Shown piece by piece: positions 18,720 through 27,542 of a stretch of DNA of 52,819 nucleotides (position 1 is the stretch's first letter; each line of letters starts with the position of its first letter). Location of the stretch: the NCBI GenBank assembly GCA_016201285.1, contig JACQDE010000076.1, positions 1 to 52,819 of the forward strand, given 5' to 3'. The notes beneath the pieces are model-generated. The model made no database searches. It was not told the origin of the DNA and saw only the letters and a list, made by a program, of their open reading frames with translations. This DNA comes from Acidobacteriota bacterium. Lineage in GTDB: Bacteria > Acidobacteriota > Terriglobia > Acidiferrales > UBA7541. The translations under genes were made by a program, and so were the position numbers.

Positions 18720-19136
18720 TCAGTGGTCCGCTTCCTTGGCGAAGTTGCGATTCCAGTCGGGAATCTCGACGACGACATCTTTCGTGCCGTCGGGGACGCA
18801 CTGGCAGCCGAGGCGCGATTTCGCGGTGACGCCGGCGGCTTCGTCGAGCTGGTCGAACTCGGCGTCGGTCGCTTCGTTGCACGTCTCACTACCCTCATGG
18901 ACGATCACGTGGCATGTGGAGCAGGCGCAAACGCCGCCGCAAGCGTGATCCAGGCCCATGTGCGAGCCCATGGCGATATCGAGGATGCTGCCCGGCAGGC
19001 CGTCGTGGCCGTAGGGAACTTTCGCCGGGTCGACTTCGACTTCAGTGGGCTTGCCTTCACGGATGAAGGTGAGCTTGTACTTCTTCGTCGCCGGTGTGAA
19101 TTTTGCTTCTTCGATGTAAGGATTCTTGCCACCCAT
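18720..19136 (-). CDS. fdx: [2Fe-2S] ferredoxin of the Isc system, adrenodoxin-like
   Basis: A 138-residue ferredoxin with the adrenodoxin-type cluster loop ACGGVCACSTCHV and a distal cysteine in RLGCQC. The usual Isc-ferredoxin core (GSILDIAMGSHMGLDHACGG) is preceded by about 25 extra residues. It supplies electrons for cluster formation on IscU. It starts one base before the hscA stop, so the two are probably translated together. Confidence 0.92.
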   Translation of the reverse strand: MGGKNPYIEEAKFTPATKKYKLTFIREGKPTEVEVDPAKVPYGHDGLPGSILDIAMGSHMGLDHACGGVCACSTCHVIVHEGSETCNEATDAEFDQLDEAAGVTAKSRLGCQCVPDGTKDVVVEIPDWNRNFAKEADH

Positions 19137-19137
19137 T

Positions 19138-20976
19138 TCACACCTCTTCCAAACGTTTGCCTTCGACAGCGACGTGCAGCACGCGGTTCATCATCAACTC
19201 GGCCAGGTGCATGGTGGCCTGGTTGAGCGCATCCACACGCGCGCGAATGAGCTTGTAGTCGCTGCCCTTTATCGCGGCGCGGAGCAGCGAAATGGCGGCA
19301 TCAATGCCGTGCCGCTCGTCGGCGGAAAGCTCCGCGGCCAGGTCGTCGGCCAAGGCCTTGCCAGTGGCGTGCAGGATGCTTTCGGCTTCGGTGCGCGCCT
19401 CAATCAACTGCCGCTCGGTGAAATCCTGCTCGGCGTACTCGATGGAGTCTTCCAGCATTTTCTCGACTTCGGCGTCGCTCAAGCCGTAACTGGGCTGAAC
19501 TTCGACCGAGCGAGCCTCGGCGGTATGCAGGTCACGCGCGTGGACCTGCAGGATGCCGTTGGCGTCAATCAGGAACTTCACTTCGACGCGCGCGTGCCCC
19601 GCGGGCGCAGGCGGAATTTTCAACTGGAAGCGCGCGAGCGAGCGGCAGTCCTTGGCCAGCTCGCGCTCGCCCTGGAGCACGTGGATGTCGATGCCCGTCT
19701 GGTTGTCCACGCCGGTGGTGTAGAGCTCCTGGGCACTCGCGGGGATGGTGGAATTGCGCGGAATGATTTTGGCGACGACACCGCCCATGGTCTCGATGCC
19801 GAGCGATAGCGGGGTGACGTCGAGCAGCAGCATGTTCTTCACCCCGGTTTCGAGGATGTCCGCCTGCACCGCGGCGCCGAGCGCGACGACTTCGTCGGGG
19901 TTGAGTTCGAAGTGCGGCTTGCGGCCAAAGAAATCTTCCACGCGGCGGCGGACGAGCGGGATGCGCGTGGAGCCGCCGACGAGCACGACTTCCTCGATCT
20001 GCGCGGGCGTGGTGTGCGCGTCGGCGAGCGCGAGGTTCACCGGGCCCATGGTCCGCTCGATGATCGGCGCGATGCCGTGCTCGAACTCCTCGCGGGTAAT
20101 TTCACGCTTGTACCAGCCGCCGTCCGGCGCGGGGAATTTCACGAAAGTCTTGTCCACAACGGAAAGCTCGTGCTTGGCGGCGATGACGGCTTCACGGAGT
20201 ACTTGAGCGTCTTCGCCGGTGCGGGAGAATCCGTTCAGGCCGCTCTTGAGGATTTCTTCCCACTCTGCGGCGCGCAGGACGTTGTCAATGTCGTCGCCGC
20301 CGAGGTGTGTGTCGCCATTGGTGGAGAGCACCTGATAAATATCGCCCTCGGTGGTGGAGATGAGCTTGAGGACGGAGATGTCGAAGGTGCCGCCGCCGAA
20401 GTCGTAGACGGCGACGAGACCTCGCTGCTGCTCGTGCAGGCCGTAGGCCAGCGCCGCGGCGGTTGGTTCGCTCACCAGGCGCAGGACCTCGAGGCCAGCG
20501 AGACGCCCGGCGTCCTTGGTGGCTTGGCGCTGCGCGTCATTGAAATAGGCGGGCACGGTGATCACGGCGCGGTCCACCGGCTCCTTGAAAAAATCCTCGG
20601 CCCAGTTTTTCAGCTCGCGCAGGATGAAGGCGGAAATCTCCGGCGGGGTGAACACGCGGTTGCCGAGGCGCACGCGGATGACGTTCTGGCTGCCCGGGTC
20701 GATGCGGAACGGAAACAGCTTCAGCTCGTCCTGGACGTCGGCAACACCGCGGCCCATCAGGCGCTTGACGGAGTAGATGGTGCGGTCGGATTGCGTGAGC
20801 AGGCGGCGGCGCGCCGGCTCGCCCACGACGATGCTGCCGCCGGTGTCCACGCTGACCACCGAGGGGCAGAGCGACGAGCCGTAAGGGCCGGGGATGACCC
20901 GCGGGCGGCCCACGGCGTCCACGTAAGCCACCAGGCTGTAGGTGGTGCCGAGATCGATGCCGACGGTGCGTCCCAT
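19138..20976 (-). CDS. hscA: Fe-S cluster chaperone HscA (Hsp70 family)
   Basis: A 612-residue Hsp70 that helps transfer clusters from IscU. Phosphate-1 [15 protein letters not shown], connect-1 and phosphate-2 ([25 protein letters not shown]), the adenosine motif ([14 protein letters not shown]) and the substrate-binding domain opening [17 protein letters not shown] are all present. The C-terminus is shorter than DnaK and lacks its acidic EEVD-like tail, as expected of HscA. Located between hscB and fdx. Confidence 0.92.
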   Translation of the reverse strand: MGRTVGIDLGTTYSLVAYVDAVGRPRVIPGPYGSSLCPSVVSVDTGGSIVVGEPARRRLLTQSDRTIYSVKRLMGRGVADVQDELKLFPFRIDPGSQNVIRVRLGNRVFTPPEISAFILRELKNWAEDFFKEPVDRAVITVPAYFNDAQRQATKDAGRLAGLEVLRLVSEPTAAALAYGLHEQQRGLVAVYDFGGGTFDISVLKLISTTEGDIYQVLSTNGDTHLGGDDIDNVLRAAEWEEILKSGLNGFSRTGEDAQVLREAVIAAKHELSVVDKTFVKFPAPDGGWYKREITREEFEHGIAPIIERTMGPVNLALADAHTTPAQIEEVVLVGGSTRIPLVRRRVEDFFGRKPHFELNPDEVVALGAAVQADILETGVKNMLLLDVTPLSLGIETMGGVVAKIIPRNSTIPASAQELYTTGVDNQTGIDIHVLQGERELAKDCRSLARFQLKIPPAPAGHARVEVKFLIDANGILQVHARDLHTAEARSVEVQPSYGLSDAEVEKMLEDSIEYAEQDFTERQLIEARTEAESILHATGKALADDLAAELSADERHGIDAAISLLRAAIKGSDYKLIRARVDALNQATMHLAELMMNRVLHVAVEGKRLEEV

Positions 20977-20985
20977 AGAATGAGT

Positions 20986-21020
20986 GGTCAGTCCTCCGTG
21001 TTCAGTGTTCAGTGTTCAGA
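20986..21020. repeat. Heptad tandem array between hscB and hscA
   Basis: Five consecutive 7-bp units: GGTCAGT, CCTCCGT, GTTCAGT, GTTCAGT, GTTCAGA. It fills most of the hscB-hscA gap. Confidence 0.75.
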
Positions 21021-21028
21021 AAAGATCT

Positions 21029-21730
21029 TCAAGCCTCAGCGAGTTCCTTCTGTACGTTCGCGACGAGGTTGCGGATGTAGCGGCGACGGTTCAGGACGTC
21101 ATTCATGCGCGCCATGAGCGCCTTACGTTTGGCTTCGTCGGCGCCGGCATCGAGCGCGGCGTCCCACTCCCCAGCGATGCGCTTCAGTTCCTCGTCCACT
21201 TCGCCCAGCTTCGCTTCAAACTTTTTCTCTTCGGCTTCGAGGCGCTGCTTGAGCGCGGCCGTTTTGCCGCCATCGGTCCCGAGACTTCGGGAGCGGGCCG
21301 TGCGCAGGTCGTCGAGCGATTCGTTCAGCTCAAAGACTTCCTCGAGCAGCTCCGGCGGGGCCTGCTGCCTGGCCGCGCCTTCTTCGCGCATGCCCCCCGA
21401 AGCGAGAAGATATTCGACGCGGGCGATGGGGTCGCGCAGCGCGCGGTAGGCGTCGTTCAGTTGTGACGAGCGCTCGAGTGAAAGCTCGCGCTCGTACTCG
21501 CTCGCGCAGACGAAATTATCCGGATGCAGCTTCCAGCTCAATTGGTGAAAAAGCTGCTCGAGCTGCGCGCAGTCTATCCAAAGTTTCTGCGGCAGGCCGA
21601 AGAAGGCGAAGTAGTCCGCGCCGCGGGGCAGCGGCTGGATTTTGCCACAGGCCGCACAAAAGTGGCCGCCGACGTGCGGAGCGTGGCAGCTCCAGCAGAA
21701 GGCTTCAGTGGCGATCGGAACAGTCGTCAT
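21029..21730 (-). CDS. hscB: J-domain co-chaperone HscB with N-terminal zinc-ribbon-like segment
   Basis: A 233-residue co-chaperone of HscA. The J domain begins near residue 38 (ADYFAFFGLPQKLWID) and contains HPDNF, followed by the C-terminal coiled region that binds IscU. Residues 11-31 form a CWSC...CAAC tetracysteine segment absent from E. coli HscB but known from animal HSCB proteins. ATG 21730 is preferred over a GTG one codon earlier. The C-terminal half is longer and more charged than usual. Confidence 0.88.
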   Translation of the reverse strand: MTTVPIATEAFCWSCHAPHVGGHFCAACGKIQPLPRGADYFAFFGLPQKLWIDCAQLEQLFHQLSWKLHPDNFVCASEYERELSLERSSQLNDAYRALRDPIARVEYLLASGGMREEGAARQQAPPELLEEVFELNESLDDLRTARSRSLGTDGGKTAALKQRLEAEEKKFEAKLGEVDEELKRIAGEWDAALDAGADEAKRKALMARMNDVLNRRRYIRNLVANVQKELAEA

Positions 21731-21741
21731 CACAGGATCGG

Positions 21742-21834
21742 TTCATTGGATCATTGTTTCATTGAATCATTGCGCCAGGAGGTGAACGCTCGCAACGCAA
21801 ACCGCAGGTGAATGAAAAAATGAAACAATGGAAG
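21742..21834. repeat. Inverted octad repeats between iscA and hscB
   Basis: Four 8-bp units at 21742-21773 (TTCATTGG, ATCATTGT, TTCATTGA, ATCATTGC) face three complementary units at 21811-21834 (AATGAAAA, AATGAAAC, AATGGAAG). The arms could pair in the operon transcript around a 37-base loop. Confidence 0.7.
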
Positions 21835-21841
21835 AATTCTT

Positions 21842-22177
21842 CTACGCGGTGAACGAGCTGCCGCAACCGCAGGAGCGCGTAGCCAGGGGATTCTGAAAGA
21901 CGAATCCCTGGCGCATCAGGTCTTCTTGGTAGTCGAGGGTAGTGTTGGCCAGGTACAGGTAGCTCTTGGGGTCCACGAAGACGCGGGCGCCGTTTTCCTC
22001 GAAGACCTTGTCGCGATCGCGGGCCTGAGTTTCCAGGCGCATGGCGTAGGAGAGGCCGGAGCACCCGCCTCCCTGCACGCCGACGCGCAGACCGCCCGAC
22101 TCCTCGGGCACACTTTCTTTGGCCAAAAGCTGGCGGATCTTTGCCGCCGCCTTTTCCGTGATGTGGATCATCTGCAT
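21842..22177 (-). CDS. iscA: Fe-S carrier protein IscA
   Basis: A 111-residue A-type carrier. The three cysteines are at GGGCSGLSYAM and the C-terminal RSCGCGSSF. It accepts and delivers Fe-S clusters. Position after iscU and before hscB matches the standard isc order. A second ATG two codons downstream could also be the start. Confidence 0.92.
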   Translation of the reverse strand: MQMIHITEKAAAKIRQLLAKESVPEESGGLRVGVQGGGCSGLSYAMRLETQARDRDKVFEENGARVFVDPKSYLYLANTTLDYQEDLMRQGFVFQNPLATRSCGCGSSFTA

Positions 22178-22235
22178 CTACGCGGGGGCCGGCTGCGGCT
22201 GCCGTGACCCGCCCCTTTCCCGGGCGTTCGTTCTC

Positions 22236-22661
22236 TTACTGCTGCGCCGCGGCCGCCGGCTGCTCGGCGGTGGCGTCGCTGCCCTGCTTCTTTTTCCAAT
22301 CGTTGAGGGCGGCCTTGATGGCGTCCTCGGCCAGCACCGAACAGTGAATCTTCACCGGCGGGAGGCTGAGCTCCTTGACGATGTCGGTGTTCTTGATGGT
22401 CAGCGCTTCCTCGACCGTCTTGCCCTTCACCCACTCGGTGGCGAGCGAGGAGCTGGCGATGGCCGAGCCGCAGCCGAAGGTCTTGAACTTCGCCTCCTCG
22501 ATCACCTGCGTCTGCGGGTTGACTTTCATCTGCAGCTTCATGACGTCGCCGCACTCGGGCGCTCCGACCAGACCGGTGCCCACGTTCGGGTCGTTCTTGT
22601 CGAGCGAGCCGACGTTCCGCGGGTTGTTGTAGTGTTCCACCACTTTGTCTGAATAAGCCAT
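22236..22661 (-). CDS. iscU: Fe-S cluster scaffold IscU
   Basis: A 141-residue scaffold with the three cluster cysteines in GAPECGDVMKL, FKTFGCGSAIASSS and VKIHCSVLAEDAI; the LPPVK motif recognised by HscA directly precedes the last one. A poorly conserved Ala/Gln tail extends the C-terminus. It follows iscS by 52 bp. Confidence 0.95.
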   Translation of the reverse strand: MAYSDKVVEHYNNPRNVGSLDKNDPNVGTGLVGAPECGDVMKLQMKVNPQTQVIEEAKFKTFGCGSAIASSSLATEWVKGKTVEEALTIKNTDIVKELSLPPVKIHCSVLAEDAIKAALNDWKKKQGSDATAEQPAAAAQQ

Positions 22662-22713
22662 GTTGCGTCTGCTCCTGTACGTTCAGATCCTTCTCAAACT
22701 TTTTCCTCCCGCC

Positions 22714-23949
22714 TTAGTGCTCGGCGGGGCTGCTGGCGCTCCACTGCATCTTGGCCAGGTCCACACCTTCCTTGGCCATCTCATAAAGCGGCGACAGCTC
22801 GCGGAGGCGCGTGACCGTTTCGATCACGCGCTCGCTGACGTAGTCCACTTCCTCCTGGGTATTGAACCGGCCAAGGCCGAAGCGGATGGAGGTGTGCGCC
22901 AGGTCTTCGCCCACGCCCAACGCCTTGAGCACGTAGCTGGGCTCGAGGGTGGCCGATGTGCAGGCCGAGCCACTCGAAACGGCCACATCGTTGATGCCCA
23001 TCAGCAGCGATTCGCCTTCGACGTAGGCGAAGCTGATATTGAGGTTGTGCGGCAGGCGGTGAGTCATCGAGCCGTTGATGAAGATCTCGTCGAGCTTTCC
23101 GAAGAGGTTGTCCTTCAGGCGCTCGCAGAGACGGTGCAGGCGCTCGGATTCCTCGGTCATTTCGTTCTGGCAAAGTTCGCAAGCCTTGCCGAAACCGACG
23201 ATGCCGGTGACGTTGAGCGTGCCGGAGCGCATGCCGCGCTCGTGGCCGCCGCCGTCAACGATGGCAGCGAGCTGCACGCGCGGGTTGCGCCGGCGGACGT
23301 AAAGCGCGCCGACGCCCTTGGGGCCGTACATCTTGTGCGCGGAGAGTGAGAGCAGGTCAATGTTGTCCTTCTGCACGTCCACCGGAACCTTTCCGACGGC
23401 CTGCACGCCATCCACGTGGAAGAAGACGCCCTTCTCCTTGGCGATCCTGCCGATCTCGGCGATGGGCTGAACGACGCCGATTTCGTTATTGGCGTACATG
23501 ATGGAGATGAGGATCGTCTTCGGGGTGATGGCGCGCCGGAGGTCGTCGAGGTTGATGCGGCCGTCTTTTTCCACGGGCAGGTACGTGACTTCGCAGCCGG
23601 ATTTTTCCAGGCGCTTGCACGTGTCCAGCACCGCCTTGTGCTCGGTCACCTGGGTGATGATGTGGTTGCCCCGCTCGCGGTACATCTCCGCGATGCCCTT
23701 GAGGGCCAGGTTGTCCGACTCGGTAGCGCCGCTGGTGAAGATGATCTCCTTGGGCGTGGCGCCAATGAGGCGCGCGATCTGCGCGCGGGAGTTTTCCACG
23801 GCTTCCTCGGCGGCCCAGCCGAAGGGGTGGTTGCGGCTGGCGGCGTTGCCAAAATGATTGGTGAAGTAGGGCAGCATCGCCTCGAGCACGCGCGGGTCGA
23901 CCGGCGTGGTGGCGTGATAGTCCATGTAGATAGGGAGCTTGACGGCCAT
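22714..23949 (-). CDS. iscS: Cysteine desulfurase IscS
   Basis: A 411-residue PLP enzyme that provides sulfur from cysteine. PLP lysine motif: [20 protein letters not shown]. Active-site cysteine loop: [21 protein letters not shown], the long-loop group I type. [14 protein letters not shown] at the start and the [11 protein letters not shown] near the end are typical of IscS. It starts 10 bases after the iscR stop. Confidence 0.95.
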   Translation of the reverse strand: MAVKLPIYMDYHATTPVDPRVLEAMLPYFTNHFGNAASRNHPFGWAAEEAVENSRAQIARLIGATPKEIIFTSGATESDNLALKGIAEMYRERGNHIITQVTEHKAVLDTCKRLEKSGCEVTYLPVEKDGRINLDDLRRAITPKTILISIMYANNEIGVVQPIAEIGRIAKEKGVFFHVDGVQAVGKVPVDVQKDNIDLLSLSAHKMYGPKGVGALYVRRRNPRVQLAAIVDGGGHERGMRSGTLNVTGIVGFGKACELCQNEMTEESERLHRLCERLKDNLFGKLDEIFINGSMTHRLPHNLNISFAYVEGESLLMGINDVAVSSGSACTSATLEPSYVLKALGVGEDLAHTSIRFGLGRFNTQEEVDYVSERVIETVTRLRELSPLYEMAKEGVDLAKMQWSASSPAEH

Positions 23950-23959
23950 TCGGCTTCTC

Positions 23960-24397
23960 CTAGATTCGCAATTCTACGACGGAAGAGCCGCGCGGCTCTT
24001 CGGCCATCTGGGAAATCGTCACCATGCTGAGCACTTGCAGGATACTCTCGTTCACGCGGCGGAGCGGCTCGCGGACGGTGCATCTCTCGGTCTGCTCGCA
24101 GTCACCGCGGCTGGTCGTGCAGGACGTGATGAACAGCGGCCCTTCGATGGCGCTGATGGCTTCGAGCGCGGAAATCATCGCCGGGTCTTTCGCCAGCGTA
24201 TAGCCGCCGCTCGAGCCGTGCCGCGCCGCGACGATGCCGTGCCGGGCCAGCTTCTGCAGCACCTTGGCCAGTAGCGGCGCGGAGATGCAGTAAGTCTCCG
24301 CGATATCGGCAGCACTGAAGGCGCCCTTGCCATAGTGCGTGGCTAAGTGCTTCAGGGCGATGAGCCCGTAATCAGCCTTCTTTGAAAGCTTCAGCAT
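23960..24397 (-). CDS. iscR: Rrf2-family Fe-S cluster regulator IscR
   Basis: A 145-residue transcription factor. N-terminal winged helix ([51 protein letters not shown]) and three clustered cysteines C-x6-C-x5-C ([14 protein letters not shown]), the [2Fe-2S] ligands. It should repress the isc operon when cluster-loaded. ATG 24397 is chosen to begin [12 protein letters not shown]; it lies only about 24 bases from the predicted transcription start and has no good SD. An ATG five codons earlier is possible. Confidence 0.93.
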   Translation of the reverse strand: MLKLSKKADYGLIALKHLATHYGKGAFSAADIAETYCISAPLLAKVLQKLARHGIVAARHGSSGGYTLAKDPAMISALEAISAIEGPLFITSCTTSRGDCEQTERCTVREPLRRVNESILQVLSMVTISQMAEEPRGSSVVELRI

Positions 24398-24403
24398 GGC
24401 AAA

Positions 24404-24423
24404 TACGACCATTCCAGTCGCAT
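24404..24423. promoter_or_regulatory. Rrf2/IscR-type operator, proximal copy
   Basis: Read on the minus strand, the core is GCGACTGGAATGGTCGTAT, an imperfect dyad with CGAC/GTCG ends, similar to the type 1 IscR site (YGACTRWWWYAGTCR-like). It overlaps the predicted iscR transcription start, a good position for autorepression. Confidence 0.7.
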
Positions 24424-24427
24424 ATAA

Positions 24428-24456
24428 ATACTAAGCTTGGACGAGGTCCGTGTCAA
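24428..24456 (-). promoter_or_regulatory. iscR operon promoter
   Basis: On the minus strand, TTGACA (24451-24456) and TAGTAT (24428-24433) are separated by 17 bp. The predicted start is near 24421, inside the proximal operator. It is the best sigma-70 promoter in the window and should drive iscRSUA-hscBA-fdx-iscX. Confidence 0.75.
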
Positions 24457-24500
24457 GTCTGAATTTCTAGCACAAGTCCAAAAGAAACAACAGATTAAAT

Positions 24501-24520
24501 TACGACCATTCTAGTCTCAT
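24501..24520. promoter_or_regulatory. Rrf2/IscR-type operator, distal copy
   Basis: It matches the proximal operator at 18 of 20 positions, exactly 97 bp away. Minus-strand core GAGACTAGAATGGTCGTAA. It lies upstream of the iscR -35 box, in the 407-bp gap shared with divergent coaD. The rest of this gap (24521-24804) shows no gene. Confidence 0.65.
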
Positions 24521-24804
24521 TAGTCAAATCTCTTGCAGCGAAATTCATCTTCGCCGAGTCGAATGGCGCCAAAACAAGGCTGAGCGGTTGCTCGGCTTGT
24601 TCGGGTCTTGCGGAGAAGCACCGCGCAGGATTGCCGCGACGCGGAATCCCAGGCATGAGCCGCACGATGCGAAGAGTACAGGCCGCTCCAAGTAGTGTGG
24701 TCAAAGGGCTTCTGCACGTCGCGCTGGCGTGGGGGAGAAAGATTTTTTCCGGTCCGCGCAAACCGCTCTGAGTTAGAATGGCCGCGCGGAGGAGTGCATC
24801 CGAG

Positions 24805-25287
24805 ATGAAGCTGGTGCTCGCCATCTACCCGGGCTCGTTTGACCCTGTCACCAACGGCCACCTGGACCTGATCGAACGCGGCGCGAAGCTCTTTGACCGC
24901 CTCGTTGTTGCCGTGCTTCAGAATCTCGAAAAAGATCCGCTGTTCACCGTGCCCGAGCGCGTGGAGATGCTGCGCGAGGTGACGCGCCCGTGGGCCAATG
25001 TCGAGGTGGATGTCTTTGGCGGCCTGCTGGTGGAGTACGCGCGGCACCGCAACGCGCAGGTGCTGCTGCGTGGCATTCGCGCCATTTCCGACTACGAGTA
25101 CGAACTGCAGATGGCGCTGATGAACCGCAAGATGGAGCCGAGGATCGAGACGGTGTTTATGATGCCGTCGGAGACCTACAGCTACCTGAGCTCGCGGCTG
25201 GTCCGCGAGATCGCGCGCCTCGGCGGCCCGCTCCACGGGCTGGTCCCACAGATCGTGGAAGAGCGCATTCGCGCCAAGGTCACTTAG
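24805..25287 (+). CDS. coaD: Phosphopantetheine adenylyltransferase CoaD
   Basis: A 160-residue enzyme that forms dephospho-CoA from ATP and 4'-phosphopantetheine. Family motifs: AIYPGSFDPVTNGHLDLIERG at the nucleotide site, LLRGIRAISDYEYELQMALMNRK, and the C-terminal YSYLSSRLVREIARLGG. ATG 24805 is preferred, with GGAGGAG at 24788-24794, over ATG 24778. Divergent from iscR. Confidence 0.95.
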   Translation: MKLVLAIYPGSFDPVTNGHLDLIERGAKLFDRLVVAVLQNLEKDPLFTVPERVEMLREVTRPWANVEVDVFGGLLVEYARHRNAQVLLRGIRAISDYEYELQMALMNRKMEPRIETVFMMPSETYSYLSSRLVREIARLGGPLHGLVPQIVEERIRAKVT

Positions 25288-25297
25288 GAGCCCCACT

Positions 25298-26482
25298 GTG
25301 CAACTCGCCGAGCGCATCAACGCCATCACTGTTTCGCCCACTCTTGCCGTGATGGCCGAAGCGGAGCGCTACAAGGCCCGCGGCATTGACGTGGTGGACT
25401 TCGGCCCCGGCGAGCCCGACTTCCCTACGCCTGAGCACATCAAGCGCGCCGCCATCGCCGCCATCGAGCAGAACTTCACCAAGTACACGGCCACCGCCGG
25501 TATCCCCCCGTTGCGCAAAGCCATCTGTGACTGGCACGCGGCGCAGTTTGGCTCGCAGTACGCGCCGAATGAGTGCATCGTCAGCGTGGGCGGCAAGCAC
25601 GCGATTTTCAACGCCATCAACGTGCTCATCAATCCCGGCGACGAAGTGCTGATCCCAGTGCCCTACTGGGTGAGCTTTCCGGACATCGTGAAATATGCCG
25701 GCGGCCGTCCCGAATACATCAAGACGGAAGCGAAAGACGGTTTCCGGTTGCGCGCCGAGCAGGTGGAGCGGGCCATCGGGCCGCGGACTCGCATCCTCAT
25801 CCTCAACTCGCCGTGCAACCCAACCGGCGCGGTGGCGCCACCGGATGAGTTCCTCCGCATCCTCGAGGTGTGCAAGCGGCGCGGCGTCTGGCTGCTCTCC
25901 GACGAGTGCTATTCGCACTTCACCTACGGCGAGGCGCGGCCATTCTCCATCGCCGGAGTGCCGGAAGCGAAGCCGCACGTGATCACCATCGGGTCGCTCT
26001 CGAAAACCTTTTCGATGACCGGCTGGCGCGTGGGCTATGCGCTGGCCCCGGCGCCGCTGGTGGAGGCGATGCTGAAGCTGCAGAGCCAGTCCACGTCCAA
26101 CCCAACCTCGATTGCGCAGCACGCGGCGCTCGAAGCGCTGAAGGGGCCGATGGATTCGGTGGGCACGATGCTAGCCGAGTACGCGCGGCGGCGCGAGCGG
26201 ATCATCGCCGGGCTGCGCGCCATCCGCGGCATCACCTGCACCGAGCCGCAGGGGGCGTTCTACGTCTTCCCGAATTTCGAAGCACTGCTGGGCGACGACC
26301 TTCAGTGCACCTCCGACCTGGCCAAGCAGCTGCTCGAGCGCGAGCACATCGCCGTGGTGCCGGGCGAAGCCTTCGGCGCGCCGGGCTACCTGCGCATTTC
26401 CTACGCCACCTCGATGGAGCGCATCGAGGAAGGCCTGAAGCGGCTCGGGCGATTCTTCCAGTCCGCGAGCGCGGCCCCGTGA
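25298..26482 (+). CDS. PLP-dependent aspartate-type aminotransferase
   Basis: A 394-residue class I aminotransferase of the prokaryotic AspAT (Ib) type. Landmarks are DFGPGEPDFPTPEH, YTATAGIPPLRKAI, LNSPCNPTGAV, DECYSHFTY, the PLP lysine in GSLSKTFSMTGWRVGY, and a C-terminal arginine block RISYATSMERIEEGLKRL. Aspartate:2-oxoglutarate transfer is likely; aromatic substrates or prephenate are possible. GTG start at 25298 with AGGAG seven bases upstream. Downstream gene overlaps its stop. Confidence 0.9.
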   Translation: MQLAERINAITVSPTLAVMAEAERYKARGIDVVDFGPGEPDFPTPEHIKRAAIAAIEQNFTKYTATAGIPPLRKAICDWHAAQFGSQYAPNECIVSVGGKHAIFNAINVLINPGDEVLIPVPYWVSFPDIVKYAGGRPEYIKTEAKDGFRLRAEQVERAIGPRTRILILNSPCNPTGAVAPPDEFLRILEVCKRRGVWLLSDECYSHFTYGEARPFSIAGVPEAKPHVITIGSLSKTFSMTGWRVGYALAPAPLVEAMLKLQSQSTSNPTSIAQHAALEALKGPMDSVGTMLAEYARRRERIIAGLRAIRGITCTEPQGAFYVFPNFEALLGDDLQCTSDLAKQLLEREHIAVVPGEAFGAPGYLRISYATSMERIEEGLKRLGRFFQSASAAP

Positions 26483-27531
26483 AACCCGTTCCGGCGCGCA
26501 TCGAACCTCAATTCGTGCCGCGCATCTGGGGTGCGCGCACGCTCGCGCCGCTCTTCCCCGACAAAACCAATCTGGCCGAGCCGATCGGCGAAGCCTGGCT
26601 GACCGGAAACGCCTGCCGCTTCGCCACAGGCCCTTATGCGGGCCGCACGCTCGAGGAAGCGTGGCACGAGATGCCGCCCGGATGGGCCGGCACGCGGGTG
26701 AACACCGGCGCGGCGTTTCCGCTGCTGGTGAAATTTCTTTTTCCGGAAGACATCCTCTCCGTACAGGTGCATCCCGGCGACGATTACGCGCGCGAGCACG
26801 AGGCCGCGCAGAGCGGCACCGGCAAAACGGAAATGTGGTACGCGATTGCGGCGCGCGAGGGCGCGGAGGTGCTCGTCGGACTGAAGCCGGGCACAACGCC
26901 GGATTCCTTCCGCCGCGCCATCGCCGGCGGCACCGCAGAGAATTGCCTGCGGCGGATTCCGCTGCGCGCGGGTGACGCCGTGTACGTCCCAGCGGGCACG
27001 GTGCACACCATCGGCCCTGGACTGACGTTGTGCGAGATCCAGGAGAATTCGGACCTCACGTACCGCGTGTACGATTACAATCGCAAGGACGCCGCGGGCA
27101 AAGCGCGGCCGCTGCACATCGAAAAGGCGCTGGCGGTGACCAACTTCGGCGAGCAGGTAGGCGGAAAGCTTGCGCCGTGCGCCACGGGGCGCGGCGCGCT
27201 GACGGAAACGTTTCTCGCCGCGTGCCGCTACTTCGCCACCGAGCGCTGGGATTTTTCCACGCGCATCGGCGCGGTGACGTCGCGCGACCGCTTCGAGCTG
27301 TTCATCTTTCTTGAGGGCAACGGGCACCTTGAGTGCGGCAGCGAGCGGCTCGAGTACGGCCCGGCGCAGGCGTGGCTGCTGCCGGCGGCGCTGGGCGCGT
27401 TTCAGCTTGCGCCCGCGGGCCGCACCGCGCTGCTGCGCACCTATGTGCCGGACATCATGCGGGACTTCGTGAACCGGCTGCACGAGCGGCGCATCGGCGA
27501 AGAAGTGTGGTCGCGGCTGGTCTTCCCTTGA
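26479..27531 (+). CDS. manA: Mannose-6-phosphate isomerase, class I
   Basis: A 350-residue zinc cupin isomerase converting fructose-6-P and mannose-6-P. PRIWGARTLAPLFP opens the fold; the metal-site residues lie in LSVQVHPGDDYAREHE and GKTEMWYAI, with PAGTVHTIGPGLTLCEIQENSDLTYRVYDY as the catalytic half. GTG 26479 overlaps the stop of the aminotransferase. First step of the GDP-mannose block with the next two genes. Confidence 0.92.
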   Translation: MKPVPARIEPQFVPRIWGARTLAPLFPDKTNLAEPIGEAWLTGNACRFATGPYAGRTLEEAWHEMPPGWAGTRVNTGAAFPLLVKFLFPEDILSVQVHPGDDYAREHEAAQSGTGKTEMWYAIAAREGAEVLVGLKPGTTPDSFRRAIAGGTAENCLRRIPLRAGDAVYVPAGTVHTIGPGLTLCEIQENSDLTYRVYDYNRKDAAGKARPLHIEKALAVTNFGEQVGGKLAPCATGRGALTETFLAACRYFATERWDFSTRIGAVTSRDRFELFIFLEGNGHLECGSERLEYGPAQAWLLPAALGAFQLAPAGRTALLRTYVPDIMRDFVNRLHERRIGEEVWSRLVFP

Positions 27532-27542
27532 GCACACCGGCC

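Noticed and set aside
19138..20976. Plus-strand frame 19912-21117 as a real gene
   Set aside because: It is the antisense of hscA and its translation is His/Glu/Gly-rich shadow sequence.
24521..24777. Possible small RNA in the iscR-coaD gap
   Set aside because: I saw no conserved RNA motif (no SRP, 6S or tmRNA signature) and no strong hairpin.
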